5,553 nucleotides of DNA, from positions 1-5,553 of the forward strand of contig JAWWBN010000248.1 in NCBI GenBank assembly GCA_033720955.1, written 5' to 3'. Within the stretch, counting starts at the first letter, position 1. Every line of letters begins with the position of its first letter. The position numbers and the translations under genes were made by a program. Origin of the DNA: JAWWBN01 sp033720955. Its GTDB lineage: Bacteria > Acidobacteriota > Thermoanaerobaculia > Multivoradales > JAHEKO01. The notes beneath the pieces are model-generated. The model was not told the origin of the DNA and searched no databases. It was given only the letters and a program-made list of their open reading frames with translations. Shown in pieces: positions 4,621-5,553 of the stretch.

Positions 4621-5553
4621 ATGGAGAGGCAGATCTTCGACGAGCTGCTGGGCGAGTTCCTGCTCGAGGCCGATGAGCGGATCGGCCGGGTGGAAGAGGC
4701 CATGCTGCGGCTCGACGCGGGCGTGGAGACCGACCCGCCATCCGCCCTGGCGGGAGCCGGGCGGGAGCTGCACACCCTCAAGGGCAACGCCGGCATGATG
4801 GGGCTCGAGGAGCTGCAGCGGGCCGCCCATCTCCTGGAGGACGCGCTGGCCGAGATCGATCCGGCGGCCCCCGCGGTCCTCCCCGTTCTCGCCGGTCTGG
4901 ACCGCTGCCGCGCCCTGCTCCGGCCCCTGGCCCGCGAGCGGGGCGAGGAGAGGCAGCTCGAGGCGAGCGTGCGGGTTCCGGCGGCGCGGCTCGAGAGGCT
5001 CACCGACCTGCTCGCCGAGCAGGTGACCCTGCGCCAGCGACTCGAGGATCGTCTGGCGGCGGTGGAGGCCGAGCTGGGAGCGTCGCGCAGCCCGGCCCGC
5101 GACCGCCTGCGGCAGGCCTTCCGCGAGCACGGCCGGATCTTCGACGAGGTCCGGCGCGAGGTGCTGGCCCTGCGCATGGTGCCGCTGGTGGCGATCTTCC
5201 GCGGTCTGCGCAGGCTGGCGCGGGACGAGGCGGAGCGGTGCGGCAAGCGGATCCGGGTGGAGAGTCTGGGCGAGGAGACTCCGCTCGACCGCTCGCTGGT
5301 GGAGATCGCCTCCGAAGCTCTGGGCCATCTGGTGCGCAACGCCGTGGTGCACGGCGTCGAGGCCCCGGACGCGCGGGGGCGGGCGGGCAAGCCGCAGGAC
5401 GGCACCGTCCTGCTGCGCGCCGCCGTGGGCTCCGACCGGGTGACGATCGAGGTGATCGACGACGGCGCCGGGGTGGACCGCGGCGCCCTGGGGAAGGCGG
5501 CGCGGCGGGCGGGGCTCGCCGGCGCCAGCGACGAGGAGCTCGACGCGCTGCTC
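4621..5553 (+). CDS. CheA-type histidine kinase, N-terminal part (cut by window end)
   Basis: The first 311 residues of a chemotaxis-family kinase that autophosphorylates on a histidine in trans and passes phosphate to a receiver. Residues 1-105 are the HPt (P1) domain, with helix DELLGEFLLEADERI and the phosphosite H51 in LHTLKGNAG (K54, G55 conserved). About ten residues later, SVRVPAARLERLTDLLAEQV (116-135) opens the P3 dimerisation helices; no P2 docking domain is visible. The ATPase (P4) domain starts near LALRMVPL. It shows the N-box HLVRNAVVHG with N240 and H244, where the usual Asp before the His is V243. The G1 box follows as DDGAG (280-284). The G2 box and CheW-binding P5 are beyond the window. 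ATG 4621 is the start because in-frame TGA and TAG lie at 4600-4605, just upstream, and the first helix is complete. No clear ribosome site is present. It is divergent from the CheY-like gene. Confidence 0.9.
   Translation, partial: MERQIFDELLGEFLLEADERIGRVEEAMLRLDAGVETDPPSALAGAGRELHTLKGNAGMMGLEELQRAAHLLEDALAEIDPAAPAVLPVLAGLDRCRALLRPLARERGEERQLEASVRVPAARLERLTDLLAEQVTLRQRLEDRLAAVEAELGASRSPARDRLRQAFREHGRIFDEVRREVLALRMVPLVAIFRGLRRLARDEAERCGKRIRVESLGEETPLDRSLVEIASEALGHLVRNAVVHGVEAPDARGRAGKPQDGTVLLRAAVGSDRVTIEVIDDGAGVDRGALGKAARRAGLAGASDEELDALL

Noticed and set aside
4582..5352. 256-codon minus-strand frame opposite the kinase
   Set aside because: It is a shadow of the kinase coding frame; the + strand encodes the HPt, P3, N-box and G1 motifs.
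4455..5405. Upstream extension of the response regulator frame to a 443-residue protein
   Set aside because: The added part is Ser/Arg-rich and lies opposite the CheA-type kinase. The receiver is complete from GTG 4454 and has normal CheY length.
1..5553. CRISPR array, tRNA/rRNA gene, insertion sequence or attachment site
   Set aside because: No spaced direct repeats, cloverleaf-like segments, transposase motifs or terminal inverted repeats were seen by eye. The only direct repeat noted is the 15-bp coding duplication.

Overview
The window is a very GC-rich bacterial segment with tightly packed genes. Long spurious open frames run opposite every real gene, as expected at this base composition. 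The signalling genes are a PATAN/DUF4388 protein, coiled-coil GAF proteins, a single-domain response regulator and a CheA-type kinase. That mix, with the high GC, suggests Acidobacteriota or a myxobacterial/deltaproteobacterial-type lineage. This placement is inferred from gene content; no marker gene is present.

Layout, left to right. (1) Bases 1-329, + strand: the C-terminal end of a protein resembling the HPr kinase/PEPCK-fold family. It converges on (2), 343-1659, - strand: a complete transporter of the concentrative nucleoside transporter (CNT/NupC) family with several altered substrate-site positions. The two stop codons are 13 bases apart, with a small inverted repeat between and across them. 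(3) 1721-3295, - strand: a three-part signalling protein with a PATAN/DUF4388 domain carrying two MshEN-like helical motifs, a degenerate receiver, and a GAF-like domain. (4) 3310-4077, - strand: a coiled-coil plus GAF protein. (5) 4074-4454, - strand: a CheY-like single-domain response regulator. (6) 4455-4620: a 166-base divergent intergenic region with candidate promoters facing both ways. (7) 4621 to the window end, + strand: the N-terminal 311 residues of a CheA-type histidine kinase (HPt, dimerisation helices, start of the ATPase domain), cut off by the window edge.

The - strand genes read in the order response regulator, GAF protein, PATAN protein, transporter. The first two overlap by 4 bases, the next gap is 14 bases and the last is 61 bases, so the first three and possibly all four form one operon. 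All four appear to start with GTG. The CheA-type kinase is divergent from the regulator and is its obvious candidate phosphodonor. The proposed flow is CheA-like kinase to CheY-like regulator, with the GAF and PATAN proteins as sensory or output partners. None of the visible proteins has a DNA-binding domain, which suggests output through protein-protein contact, as for other PATAN proteins. No MCP, CheW, CheR or CheB is in the window.

The observations most worth following up are the MshEN-like repeats (possible cyclic-di-GMP site) inside the PATAN protein, the kinase without a visible P2 domain, and the unusual binding-site residues of the CNT transporter.
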